Below are positions 1 to 11,484 of a stretch of 64,000 nt of DNA, piece after piece. The position numbers and the translations under genes are program-made. The notes under the pieces are model-generated. The model made no database searches. It saw only the letters and a list, made by a program, of their open reading frames with translations, and was not told where the DNA came from. The DNA is from Turnera subulata (lineage: Eukaryota > Streptophyta > Magnoliopsida > Malpighiales > Passifloraceae). The stretch is taken from positions 1 through 64,000 of the forward strand of contig JAKUCV010005477.1 in NCBI GenBank assembly GCA_028386065.3, given 5' to 3'. The first letter of the stretch is position 1. Each line of letters starts with the position of its first letter.

Positions 1-1220
1 TAGGTGATATGGCAATATCACGAGTATCCGTTTTACACAGTTAACTCGGGGATCAAGAAACTAAGATTAAACATATACGAGATTGACATATTCCATGTCT
101 CGGTTTAATCTTGATAATGGGACGAAGGGATGATGACATGTTTCGAGGCATCTAGAATCAGTACTGATCTTGTCGTTCGGGTAGCAATGATGTGTTGCTT
201 GACGCCGCTCTTTGCTTATAATTGTAAAATGAGATTTTACAATTATTGTCGAATGTTACAAGTGCCTACAGGGTCACACACATACAGCCGTTGATTCAAG
301 CAGGTGGTTGAACTGTGGTTGGACCATGGTTCGACCAAGGTGTGGTTGGACTGCAGTTGGACCGTGGTTGGACCAGGGTCGTTTTTGGGCTGGTTTGGTT
401 CAATTATTGACAGAATAATTGACCAAACTTAGTGCTGTGATGAGTTGGTGTGTTGGTGCACTAGTGGGAGACATAATCATGTTGCTTAATGGTCCACCTT
501 GTTGGCCATTAACTCCACTACATTATGCATTTGATGGGGTTGAGTAATCTGATTACTCTAGCCTTCCTCCTCACTTGCTTGAGATTTTTCAGAGCTTTGA
601 GAGTGTCTTGAGGTCTGAAAATTTTCAGAGGCAAAACACACACACATCTTCTTGAGAAAGAAGAAAAAAAACACCACAAACACAACACCCGGAAATCTGT
701 TGCTAGCACACCAGTTCGGGAGAGCTCGGGTTGAATTCATGAGACGTTCTTCAGCCGGTTACAACGGTTCGTGTGGATACCGTAGAGGGGCGAGGCTTAT
801 GTCTGGCTCTTGCTGATTCCGGCACTTCAGTTAGGTGGAAGATCCTAACCTTTCAGGTACGAAATTTTTGTTATTCGGTTTATACGCTTCACATGTGTTC
901 CTATGTTGTTTCCGGAAATTCCGCTGCATGTTTTTCTTGTATATGAGTGTCATATACATACCGGAAACTTACAGTTAGTACCCATCAACCGTTTAAGCTA
1001 TTCTCGATTATACAGTCCCATACATGTACAACCTCGAAATCACTTGATTTGAGCTATTCTTAATTATACAGTTCCATACCCGTATAATTACGAAATCGCC
1101 CCAACTATGTAGCCCCATCCCTGCCCCTCCGTCTAGAAGCTTGCCAGAAGCCGCTCTTTATCCATGCTCATTCCGGAACTAGGGTACACTTCCCGAACTC
1201 ATAGACCCCGGGGTGTCACA
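1..1220 (+). mobile_element. Right part of an LTR-type element, cut by the window edge
   Basis: No gene is visible. The block ends at 1220 in CCCCGGGGTGTCACA, the kind of end seen on large plant LTRs; its left end is outside the window. At 300-375 a short motif close to TGGTTGGACC recurs about five times. Positions 740-860 look like a retroelement leader or LTR, ending at a splice-donor-like CAGGTACG near 856. No coding domain survives, so the superfamily is uncertain. Confidence 0.4.
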
Positions 1221-1900
1221 AAACCTATACAAGAGTTTTTCAAGTCTCACTCTCTAACCTATAGTCAAAGCTTTTTCAAAGACTCAAGCTTCAAACCTAT
1301 TCCTCTTAAGTAAAAATCTACCCAATCTCACTTAAGGAATGATTTTCCAATCAGATAAAGAGTGACTCACCCTTTGTTTACAAGAAAAGCTCAAAGATAG
1401 CACAAAGGTTTTAAGCCCAATGATGAAAGCAAGAACTAAATCCCCTCTAAAGATAAATATCCAACAATCTAGGCTCAATGATCTCTCAAAAATTGTGTGC
1501 ACAAAGCAAGCTCAATAAGAAGGTTTCTCACACTTGTAATCTCTTGCTCTGAGTGTAAATGAGGGTAGAAAGTCTATTTATAAGCCCCAAATCCAAGTAG
1601 GTACTTAATAGCAAAAGACCATTAACATAGACTTGTCTTTTGACAGATTTGTGTAGGAGACTCCTATACGAATTTGCACTGAAAGGTTTGGTCTTTCTCC
1701 AAACAACTAGCCGTTGGAATTTCAGCACCCAATCCACTTTTTGACTTGTTTCCTTGTTATAATAAGACAGAAAAACGTCCATAAATCCCTCCTTTGTAGG
1801 TTTTTGAAGCTCTTTGATTGGTGGAGTTGAAAACTCCTAACTTGAAGGACAACTCCCTTAGGTTTTCTTGATGGATGAATCTAGCCATAAATCCATCTAT
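1221..1900 (-). mobile_element. LTR- or promoter-like sequence of unknown element
   Basis: Read on the minus strand there is a clear TATA motif (TTATAAATAG) near 1570-1582, followed by a leader-like stretch and then pyrimidine-rich sequence. This is how a retroelement LTR promoter looks. I see no matching second LTR, no coding domain and no target duplication. The call rests on style alone. Confidence 0.25.
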
Positions 1901-2340
1901 GTTGTGCTCCATCTTGCAAATAATTGACAGCTATGTAGAGGCTCCTTCTTTATCTTGATTTCTAGTTTGGGCTTTTGTACAAAAAAATGACAATGGTATT
2001 GTAGAGGAGAAGATAAATAGTAACAAAACAAAACTTTCTCTCTTTTTTTTTTTTCAACTTGTGTGTGTGTAGCCTTAAAAGACCCATTATGCAACGGTCA
2101 CAAAAATCCTACTCAAGCCAGCACATGATATTATTAGAGGAGTACAATTTTAGTAAAATGGTTTGTTTCAATAATGGGCTGAAAATATGAGCTTGGTTTT
2201 ATTTATAACACCTTTAACACTTTTGGACTTTTAGTTTCATAAACACATTAAAAAAAAGCCCCAAATAATTGTATCAAGAAGTCCAACCCAATTTGTCTAA
2301 TCAAAAACTTATAACTAAGCCCATGAGAAAAATGCAATGA

Positions 2341-2920
2341 ATAACAAATATGACCCAAGTTGACGTCTCAAATTTATAAAATTCACAAGTGCTAACGAAA
2401 TAGATAATTGATGGAGCACCCGTGTTGTGATTTTTTTTGGGATCTGAAAGAAAAACTATGCATGGTCCACCAGGTTAAAATGCCCAGAGGACAGTCATCC
2501 CGTAGGAGACCCAAAGTAGATACATGGTATGATCAAAGATGGTTAGTCCTAACCTACTCCTATGGACTAGGTTTGCTAGGTGATGTGCACAAAAGTTACT
2601 CTCCCTATGTACAAAAGAAAAAATTACTTACCATTGTTTCCTAAAAAAATTCTTGATTTTCCAAATTACATCATTCCAAATCAATATACGAACAGCCGCA
2701 GGCAGACTAGACTTTGGGGCAACTACGAGCGGGAGCGCACAGGAAGCTAATGCCCGCCCCTCTTCCCATGAGGGAGTAGAGGACACGATGCATAATACCT
2801 AGACAAGCGTGTCCTTAAATCTTGGATATTTTTTTATAAAAAGGATCATTGTCTAGTAAGATAGCATTTGATTGAAGGGTCGCTAAAGGGAAAACAAGCT
2901 TTCTGATAATGGTTCCAGTT
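2341..2920 (-). pseudogene. Scrap related to the RecA 3' flank, third copy
   Basis: Positions 2348-2435 (ATGACCCAAGTTGACGTCTC and onward) and 2850-2915 (GCATTTGATT followed by an AAACAAGCTT block) match, in the same order, the sequence at 24700-24855 and at 58063-58240 just beyond the RecA stop codon. Unrelated sequence at about 2440-2820 interrupts it. It is non-coding flank, not an exon. It matters as the leftmost copy of a repeated RecA-glucanase arrangement. Confidence 0.45.
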
Positions 2921-3425
2921 TTATGTGTCTTCTTCCAAGCTTTTGTTTCGGGATCATCATCTTGCATCTTAGCAATTTCATCCTTTAAAGTAGGTTGCAC
3001 TTGGCAATGAGCCAATAGTGTACCTGTCTCAGCAACAACACAATGCAATCCCTGGTCTAATAATGCATGCCACGCCTCGATAGCAAGCCTCCTGGTCACG
3101 GTAAGGCCAAATATATAAACTTTGTGGGGGGTAATTGGAAAAAAATGCTAAAATGCGTGAGGTGAGACTCGAACTCACGATCAAAGGCAAATTACTTCCC
3201 AGAATGGTATTTAATAACGCAATCATAATCCTTAAGCAACTCAACCCATTTTTGTTGTTTTAGATTTAAGTCTCACTGCTCCTGAATATATTTCAGACTC
3301 TGTGGTCCGTAAAATTTTCACATGGCTCCTCATAGAGATAATGCCTCCATATTTTTGGAGCAAAAACCACCTCAGCCATCTTAAAGTCATGCACCGGGTG
3401 TGAGTACCAGACCCGAAATTCATTG
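2905..3425 (-). pseudogene. Ty3/gypsy RNase H and post-RNase H relic
   Basis: On the minus strand, 3250-3425 reads as a broken RNase H segment with the order [10 protein letters not shown], then CENFTDHR, as in plant chromovirus-type gypsy pol. Positions 2905-3030 then give ETGTLLAHCQVQPTLKDEI, a segment that lies between RNase H and integrase in the same proteins. Frames shift several times and stops interrupt it. No protease, RT palm or integrase core remains nearby, so it is a dead fragment. Confidence 0.6.
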
Positions 3426-5141
3426 GGCCTCCTCAACTTATCCTTACACCTTCTTCTTAATCGTCATGCAACATCTTTGGAGTCACCACCCGATTCTTAT
3501 TGCAGGGCAAAATTAGGTAAAAACCTCTCTTGGGCAACGAATGACTCCTTAAGGCAACCAAATCAGCGAACCAAAGATGCAGACCTGGGGGTTCGTCACG
3601 GATGGGATGGTGTTAGGCACCCATCCATGTTGGAGCGAAATTATGTGCAACTATTAATCAATATATGCCTTGTGTGTGTGTGCAAACAAGGAAACAAATA
3701 ACAAAAAACATCAAAATAAAAATCAAAATAGAAAAGTAAAATAAAATTGTGCTTGTGTTTCAACCACTAGAAACTGCCTACATACCCCCTGTTCATGGGT
3801 TCAAAGCTCATGTAGTTCTTACATGCATCATATATCAATCACAGCATCATCATAAACGTCACAAGAACATGTTACAGCAGTCAATCAATAAGAAAATTGG
3901 ATCGAGTTACCTCTTGAAGCCCTTGTCTAGCTCATATGCGCTTTCCACTTCTCAACAGGATCTTGGCCCGACTTTAAGTAGAAATTCGATGCAGAAGGAG
4001 ATCTAATCAGCATCTAGTGTCAACACAAAACTTGTAGATCTCTCTCTCAGCTTTCCAGGGACACCAAGATCGTAGCAAACCGACATCTACAGCTCCAGAT
4101 ATCGCGATTCTTTCGAGACTTCTCATACTAGAACCTTTCCTTTTAGGAATCACCCCTTTTCTCCAATGATTTGCCTTGATCCGCCTCCTTCTTGCTCTTC
4201 TCTTGTTCTCCTCTCACTTCTACCTTGTTTCTACTCTTCTCTACGAGATTTTTTCAGAATCTCAGCCCTTACTAAGGTTCCTAAGATTAGAAAGAGAAAA
4301 TTCTTTCAAGCACCTATGCTTATGTGTATATAGAGAGGGAAGAGAGACTAGATCCCTAGATCCAACGGTTAAGGACCAGAATCAAGAAAAAAGAAAAAGT
4401 CTGAAAATTTGCCAAAACAGGGGATCGATGACCGCCCAACCATGGCAGTCATCTCGTCGAGACCGCTAGGTGCTGGCGGTCATCTCGTGACGCCTGCCAG
4501 GTGCTGGCGGTCATGGAGGCTTGACCCCCGGCACCTGTTTCCGTTCCTGTTCTTTCCTTTTTCGGTTCGATTCTCATTATTCTGACTCTACTTGATTCTC
4601 AAGCCCTTCTTTATCAGTTTTTTGCCTGTTTTCTACTCCAGAAATCATTCTAACTTGTAGCGCACCCTCACTCTTTTTCCTATTTTCTCTTCTTTCTCTC
4701 CAATCCACTCTAATTACCATAAAACACCAAAAAAAAAATAAGGAATATTTCTAATCCAAATTTTGAAGAAAATTAGGATTAAAAGACTACTAAGTTCTAG
4801 GTTTTTGGCGGGCTAAGATTGTTGGAAGGTCCATATTCTATTGGTCCAGACTCTTAACTTATTTTAAACCCAAAATCGTCTTAAAAAGGTCCAAAATAAA
4901 TAAAAAGCCTAAATCAACAAAATATCTATATTTTATTAATATCAGACCTTACATATATTTAATCTTAGAATTAAATCATCTCACTAAAAGTCCAAATATA
5001 ATAAAAAAATTAATATTCTATTAAATTAAATTATAAACACATTCCAGCCTAGGATTAAATCATCTCATTAATCTATAGACAAAAATACATCTATAATTCG
5101 AATTAATAGAATATTAGTGGGCCAAATTTGGGGTATTCACA
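3426..5141 (-). mobile_element. LTR-like block, probably Ty3/gypsy, minus orientation
   Basis: On the minus strand the block begins TGTGAATACCCC at 5141, a typical gypsy LTR start. It has a TATA motif (CTATATAC) near 4325-4335 followed by a purine-rich leader. Positions 3470-3640 resemble the conserved end region of large Tat/Ogre-like LTRs. The far end near 3426 is uncertain and no target duplication was found. Positions 4425-4520 contain three related copies of a GGCGGTCAT-type motif. Confidence 0.4.
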
Positions 5142-6212
5142 CCAGGTAATTATCCTCATTCTTCTTGAGTTTTCGGGATGCATAAGAAATCACCCTACCC
5201 CCCATACATTAGAAAACAACCTAGTCCCACTCTCGGTACATCACAGCACACTTTGTGAACATTTCACCTAAAAATAAATATTCATTATAAAAAAAGCAGA
5301 TATTATTAAGAAAAAACTTAAAAAAATTAATGAATAAAAAATTATCTGCGAAGGAAAATTATAGAAAAGAAAGATAAATGCTATAAATTCCAACCACTAC
5401 TATAAATTATTAAGAAACATAGCTTCAAAAAGTATTGTAGTAGAAGTAAAATTAATTTCAAATATTTTTTTAAAAAAATATAATTTCATATTTTAGTATT
5501 TTTTAAAAAATATAGTGATAAAAATTAATAAACTATATAAAGCAATAACTTAGAAAATGAAAATTTTTTTAAAAAAATAAAGTGAAAGGATACAAAAAAA
5601 AATCAGGAAACGAAAGTATAGCAAGAAAATTGGAAAAAAATGATTAAGAAGAAAAAATGATTAAATCATATTTTTTTGTCTATTTTTCTATTATTTTATG
5701 GGAAAAATGAAGAAAGAGATTGAAAAACCAGAAAATATGAAAAATAAATATGTATAATTTGATAAAAAATTATGTGGATAAAAGTTTATAAAAAAATTAT
5801 ATATATTACATATCAAATGCCTAAAATTATAATTGGAAAGTTCAAATTTTTTTTTATTTAAAGAAAAAACAAACACTGATTAGGCCGTGGAATCCATGGG
5901 TAGTAGACTAGTAAGTTACTAGATATTTGACACTGTCTGTTTGGTTGTAATGTGAGATACTAAGATTCTAAAGACATATTTTATAAAAAAATATTGTAAG
6001 AAATTAAAAAAATAGCAAACTAACAAAAGAAGAAAAACTATATCATCTATTTAATTCAAAACTAATTTTTGAAAGAAATAAATTTATTACGTAAAAAATA
6101 AATTAAATTTTAACTAGTATAAGGAAGTCTAATTGTTACATTATTCCCAGCATCTTGACTGTAAATAGTAAATACCAACAAAATTACATCATTATTTTCT
6201 TTTTTTATGCTA
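5142..6212. other. AT-rich intergenic stretch
   Basis: Long A and T runs with no recognisable gene, RNA or complete transposon. The open stretch on the minus strand at 5691-5876 is low complexity and has no domain signature. Confidence 0.6.
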
Positions 6213-6219
6213 GTCGAGG

Positions 6220-6485
6220 GGCGGATCTAGAAGAAAATTTTAGGGGGGGCCAAAATATACTATTTTTAGATTAATAGGGATTAAATTGTATCATATGTGT
6301 GAAAATGAAAAAAAATGAGAAAATAAAGTCCTTGCCAAGACTCAAGCCCGGGCCAATCACTTAGAATGCAAAGAGCCGACCACCAAACTACCTAGCATTT
6401 TATGACTAATTATTACCATATATAGAGAAAACCAAATTCTACGGCGGGCCTGGCCCCCCTTGCTCCTCCCTATATCCGCCCCTGG
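6220..6485 (+). mobile_element. Short non-autonomous repeat with GGCGGA/TCCGCC ends
   Basis: A 266-bp unit starts GGCGGATCTAG and ends near TATATCCGCCCC. It is flanked by direct repeats GTCGAGG (6213-6219 and 6486-6492). Inside are a run of G residues before CCAAAATA and a tRNA B-box-like AAGCCCGGGCC stretch. A relative with the same architecture lies at 34727-34939. It may be a SINE-like or MITE-like family; the ends favour an inverted-terminal element and the B-box-like part favours a tRNA-derived one. Confidence 0.55.
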
Positions 6486-6587
6486 GTCGAGGAATGTAAG
6501 ACTCTAAATTACGCCATCATTCTAGGCAAAGGAACGAAACAAATGAGTTTTCCTAGGAACATTTGTTCGGTACATATATTCTTAATT

Positions 6588-7492
6588 GGTCAAAAGCAAT
6601 TTTTGGCCATTGAACTCAACCTTTCAATGGATTTTGGTCATTGTACTCAATTTCAATGGATTTTGGTCATTGTACTCAACAAAAATCATAAATTTTGGTT
6701 CGTAGGTCAACCCAGTAAAGTGGAGCGCCATGTGTCTATTTCTGAGTGGTCCACGTTATCAGGTGGACCCCAAAGAAAGTGGGTATACCCGCTTCGAACC
6801 GGTTCGGTTAAAAAACGAACCCGTTTGCACCCCGAATAGGTTAAACCACAAATTAAAATAAATTAAAAAACCCATTGAAATAAATAAAACATAAATCAGT
6901 AAAAAAATAAAAAATTAAAACAGAAAAATGTAATATAGATCAAAAAAATAAAATTTTAAAAATCTATTTAATAATAATATAAATAATAATTAATTTTGCA
7001 AAGTTAAACATGGATCATTGAGCCCTAAAACAATAAAAATATTAAAACATTACAAGTAAAAATCAAAAGAATTAATGAATGATAACAAAAAAACAAAAAG
7101 CTTAAGAGACTAATTTTTAAAAAATATAAATTAGGAAATTAAATAAAAAATATTATTATGCAGAAAAAATTAAAATAGAATATAGAATATAAAAAAGTAA
7201 AATAAATAAAATAAATTATTTAATAATCATATAAATAATAATTAAATTTTTGTATTTAAACATATATCATTAAGGGTGCAAACGGGTTCGCTTTCTAACC
7301 GATCCGGTTTGAAGCGGGTACACCCACTTTCTTTCGGGTCCACCTGATGCTGCTGTAGACCACTCACAAATAGACACATGTCGCTCTATTTTACTGGGTT
7401 GACCCGCGAACCAAAATTCATGATTTTTGTTGAGTACAATGACCAAAATCCATTGCAATGCTGAGTTCAGTGACTAAAAATTGCTTTTGACC
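6588..7492. mobile_element. Non-autonomous Mutator-like element, 905 bp
   Basis: Long terminal inverted repeats of about 240 bp (6588-6845 against 7265-7492) start GGTCAAAAGCAATTTTT and end with its complement. The element is flanked by a perfect 10-bp direct repeat, ATTCTTAATT, at 6578-6587 and 7493-7502. Long inverted repeats with a 9-11 bp target duplication are the hallmark of Mutator-like elements. The middle is AT-rich and non-coding. The open stretches at 6543-6839 and 7270-7458 lie inside the inverted repeats and are not genes. It sits just downstream of glucanase 1. Confidence 0.75.
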
Positions 7493-7690
7493 ATTCTTAA
7501 TTTATAAAATTCATGGCATTCAAGCTGTCATCATTGGAATAATACGTAATCTTTATTCATCATGATAACACATATAGAACTATAGTTTCACATCATCTTT
7601 GTATTTAATCTTCTTATTCGTTTCTTATATATGGTCTACCTAAGAAGTGGTAGGCATGCATTATTGTTTTAAAGAAACCGTTGAGGTAGC

Positions 7691-9618
7691 TTAGTTGAGA
7701 TTGATTGGATATTTGGGCTCTTTGCTTGGAAGGAAGAGGCCCCAATGTTTCTCATACTCCGGGTTTTTGTCAGCCTCATCAAACATAGCGAAAATGTAGG
7801 TTTCGATGGCCCCAGGCTTCTTAGGAGTCCCTTGCTTCACATGTTGGACCAAGTTGTTGTTATAAGTTCTTGCATTATCCACAGAAGTAGCATCCCCTCC
7901 TCCGGCTGATGGCCACCCACTTTCCGATACCACAATCTTCAAAGAACCCCCACCAGATTTCTCCAGGGCAGAATACACAGCATCCAGTAAGGCATCGAAA
8001 AGGCTCTGATAATTATGCGGCGGGTCAGACACCACAGGCGATGTGGACCTAAAGAGTGCATAATCAAGACTAATTTCTCCAGTGTTCTCTGTGTAACTGA
8101 AGTATGGATAAATATTGACAAGCAAAGGGGATTGGTTTTCCACCAGGAAGCCAATAATTGGATCAAGAAGAGGTCGGTACTCATTCTTGAAGGAGCCTTT
8201 TGATGGAGGGTAAGATTCTGCTAGGACCCCAGTGTCTATGGCAGTAGAAACTTTGATGTTATCCCCTAGGCCAGCGGAAGAGAGCGCATTGCGAATGTTT
8301 CGCATTGCCGGGACCAGAAACTGAGCATATGAATCTGTAGGCTTCACCTCGTTCCCGACTGCAATGTATCGGAACCTAACATTTGCATGATTCTTGAGAT
8401 TGTTTTGCACCCAGGTGTTTGCTTCGGCAGGATTGGAAGCAATCCTTTGAAGGTCAGTATTAGGGAGACCGAGCATTACCTCGATGGAGGTGCCCTCAAG
8501 GGCTCCAAGTGCATCTGGGTTTGGATCATAGAGTCTCATTCTGCGGATGTTCTTTTGGTTGTAGAGAGCTATAACTTCTGATGGGGGTGGTAACCTTCCA
8601 AGCATTCCATAGCAGACACCTATTTGAGCAACTGCAATTATATTTTCCAACCAGTTAGTCATGCATGCTTAACATTTATCAACAAATCTAAGAAGATGAA
8701 TTTTTCTAGCAAGACCATGGGCATGGTTGTTTTGCTAGACCATCATATATCTGGTATCAAGTAGGCTTAATTAATCCTTAATTAGACAAAGATTTGATTA
8801 GAAACAAAAAAAAAAAAAGGATTTCAGCCGTTATTAAAAAAAAAAGACATAATTACTTCATGATTTCAGCAAATTTTCCGAGGGCAGGATTCAACTCTTT
8901 TTTACCGTAAAGACACTAACTCCAATTCTCAAACAAATAAAAATAAACACTATTATAGTATTATAACTCAATGCGACGTCATTTTTTTTTTTTACCGCCA
9001 CAAGTATCCAAATTTAATTCAGTTTTGTTAACAAACTAAGAAAAAATCCAATAAGGTAAAATGTTTAAATTACTCCAGTTACAGGTGGTGGCATGAGTAA
9101 CTATTTACAACTAATTATAAATCAATCCCTGTGAATATTGAGTAGTGATCCATCATAATTAATATGTCAAACGATAATTGATGGTACTACTATATTATTA
9201 CTATCTAGTGGCAAGCTAGCGAGTATGATAAGAATTGCGAATTTGTCATACTCTAAAGTGTATACATATACGATAAGGAAAGTCTCCAACATTTCACCAA
9301 AAAAAGGAAAGTCTCCAACATTGTTTTCACAAAAGAAAAGAACAATATGGGCCGGGGGAGCACTCTGCAGTCCCAAGGATAAGACAAAAAAGGAAATAAA
9401 AAAATCACTTGTTGAAGATATGTTTGTTATGAAATAAATAAACACGCACTTATGATTTAGAATTGTCTACTTGTACTGTACGTCTAATTCTCCTATAATT
9501 TTATTTGTTGTATTGTATATATACCTGAGGCTTCTAAATTCGCCAGTAGCAGCGCCAGGAGTAACATTATTGTGAGAAACAAAGGCGAGGTTTTGGGAAT
9601 GGTATGGGTTCTAGCCAT
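7691..9618 (-). CDS. Glucan endo-1,3-beta-glucosidase, GH17 (glucanase 1)
   Basis: Hydrolyses internal beta-1,3-glucan bonds (callose, fungal wall glucan); predicted secreted, PR-2 type. Two exons: 9525-9618 and 7691-8631, joined across a GT-AG intron of 893 bp (8632-9524) that splits a Val codon, giving 344 residues. Exon 1 encodes a signal peptide with the hydrophobic core [17 protein letters not shown]; the mature start reads [10 protein letters not shown]. The proton-donor Glu is in [10 protein letters not shown] (about residue 126). The nucleophile Glu is in the family signature [13 protein letters not shown] (about residue 268). The protein ends PKYPINLN and lacks the C-terminal vacuolar extension of basic class I enzymes, suggesting an apoplastic form. 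Glucanase 2 is its close paralogue. A reading from the Met at 8660-8662 would lack the signal peptide and uses intron sequence, so it was rejected. Confidence 0.95.
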
Positions 9619-9718
9619 TTTGGGAGAGACAACAACAAAGAAGTGTTGTTAAGTAGGAGAGAATTAGGATTATTGCACCTTTATATGGTTTTTAACTAAA
9701 TGCCCCCACAGCTCCCTG

Positions 9719-9727
9719 TTTTTATAG
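9719..9727 (-). promoter_or_regulatory. TATA box of glucanase 1
   Basis: On the minus strand the sequence reads GGCTATAAAAACAGG, about 105 bp upstream of the ATG. The same motif in the same context precedes glucanase 2, so it is conserved between the paralogues. Confidence 0.7.
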
Positions 9728-9901
9728 CCAAAAACTGCGAGCTCCACATTAGCAACATGTCCCAATATCTAAGACGTCAAAATCACTCACTTGACTAGAA
9801 ACTAATTGATGACGGAGGCTAATTAACTTATTCCACTGGCTGCACCATTCAATTCATATCCAACAATTAATTTGTCTCTCTTGACAAGCTTATCTTTTTC
9901 T

Positions 9902-10080
9902 CCGTACCTTTGAAAAGTCTCGGTCGTCTTCAACTAGCCTCTTATATATGGCGGTCGCTTTTTTCTAATTTTTAGTTTTTGCTTTTATTGTTATGGAAAT
10001 GTCTTTTGGGATGATGTTTTTTCCATACCTTTCGAAAAGTCTTGGGCGTCTTCAATTAGCCTCTTATGGCAGCCATTTTC
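9902..10080 (+). repeat. Diverged local duplication upstream of glucanase 1
   Basis: A segment starting CGTACCTTTGAAAAGTCTCG (about 9903-9958) recurs in altered form at about 10021-10077; both contain CTTCAA(C/T)TAGCCTCTTAT. There is no coding sense. A shortened match (TGGCGGTCGCTT) lies upstream of glucanase 2 near 53341, so this belongs to the duplicated glucanase flank. Confidence 0.5.
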
Positions 10081-10194
10081 CCATATATTTTTTCTTTGTG
10101 TTAAATGTGGTGCATATTTTTCTATAATATATATTATAGAGGGCTCTATCTTATTATGGAATTATGTAGGTATTTTTCATGGTTTTTCTTCTTG

Positions 10195-10197
<3 letters not shown>

Positions 10198-10233
<36 letters not shown>
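10198..10233. repeat. TA microsatellite
   Basis: An almost pure TA run with one TG interruption. Nothing else is visible between 10085 and 10380. Confidence 0.8.
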
Positions 10234-10379
10234 CCACGAATCATTATTTCTCTTTCAGTTCAACAGAAGGCCATATCTTATTTAGGTGGGGTTTAATTCT
10301 TTTAGTTGATCCTGAGGATATGTTTGCAGAAAAGAAGAAAAAAAGAGAGAGTAGAGAGGGAAAATATTAGGAAAATGTG

Positions 10380-10485
10380 TTTGTTTTTTTTCCTCTTCTG
10401 CAAGAGACAGAAAGAAAAAGAAAGAAAGAATTTGTTTTTTTTCCTCTTCTGCAAGAGACGGAAAGAAAAAGAAAGAAAGAATGAA
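10380..10485 (+). repeat. Tandem duplication, about 52-bp unit x 2
   Basis: Two adjacent copies of a unit that runs from a T-rich TTTGTTTTTTTTCCTC through CTTCTGCAAGAGAC to a GAAAG-rich end. They differ by one base (ACAG or ACGG). A further GAAA run follows at 10510-10530. Low-complexity, non-coding. Confidence 0.7.
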
Positions 10486-10719
10486 TAAATTATCGTTTAG
10501 CATCAAAAAAAAAAAGAAAGAAAGAAAGAAAATGATAATTCAAAAGTAATTTTGTATCTAACCTTGTATCAGCTAAAATTTGGTTAGTTCAATTAAATTG
10601 CCAAGAAATTTGCCCTCTTCCAACCAACTCTAGCTACGGCTACCGTTACTAGGCAAGCACTCAAGACATCTAACAATGGAAATTATGACGTCGCTGACTA
10701 TCAGACTTTGTAAGGATAA

Positions 10720-11010
10720 AGTTAGGCAGAAGAAGAAGAGACAATATTGACGCATACAACAATTAGTCAGAGTCAAGCAAGAAGAACTTAATGATCTTTC
10801 TAGACTGATTAATGGAAAGGAGTTAAATTAAGAAGAGTACAAGGACTTGGACTTCTTGTGGTGGCAATTGATAGAGGACAAGCGTAATTCCAGGAAGAAA
10901 GGGAGACACCCACTTGATGTACAAACACGAAGAATTGGTTATTTAATTAGCAGCCAGGAAGCTTTGTCAGGTCCCGGAGAAGAAGAACTCCATAATGTAT
11001 ACGTAACATG
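10720..11010 (+). pseudogene. Relic of an unrecognised coding region
   Basis: One frame reads as charged, protein-like sequence for about 80 codons: KQEELNDLSRLINGKELN, an in-frame TAA, EEYKDLDFLWWQLIEDK, then HPLDVQTRRIGYLISSQ, ending at a TGA near 11009. Composition is unlike the AT-rich surroundings. I recognise no domain and there is no start codon or clear splice structure. It may be an exon remnant or transposon-derived. Confidence 0.3.
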
Positions 11011-11484
11011 AAATTTCTGCCAAAAATTGCGGGGAAGTTTGCAGCTTCTGCAGGGAATTTGCCAGGCTTTTGTATGGTTCTTTGAGAACTCTCCTCGCAG
11101 AGACAAATATCTAAGACTTAAGACTGTACAACTCAGAGATATATGTAAGTCTAATAATAGTACAAAAAAGCAACGATTATTGACATATGGTAAGAAACTT
11201 AATTAGTGTCTCTTAGGCAAAAATTTTGGGACGTCCGCTATGTAAATTGGGCTTGATACATGAGGGAATAAAAACATAATACAAAAGTGGTGCTTCTCGA
11301 GAGACAAAAAACACAGATTTAATTTGTTTCCTGTGACTTTAGATTTAATGGGATGGATATATCCACTCATGCCCCGTATTAATGTTTCCTACAAGATATA
11401 TATATTTATACAAACTTACTACTTTACCTATAACTTCTTGTTTCCTGTTTTTTTGGGAGGTTTTGGAAAGATATATATTTTTTT

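Noticed and set aside
1221..1900. Endogenous pararetrovirus promoter or leader
   Set aside because: TATA plus leader alone cannot separate it from an LTR. No movement protein, coat or RT signature is nearby.
8387..8581. Plus-strand open frames overlapping glucanase 1 (also 8015-8203, with equivalents in glucanase 2)
   Set aside because: They are mirror frames of the conserved GH17 exon on the minus strand.
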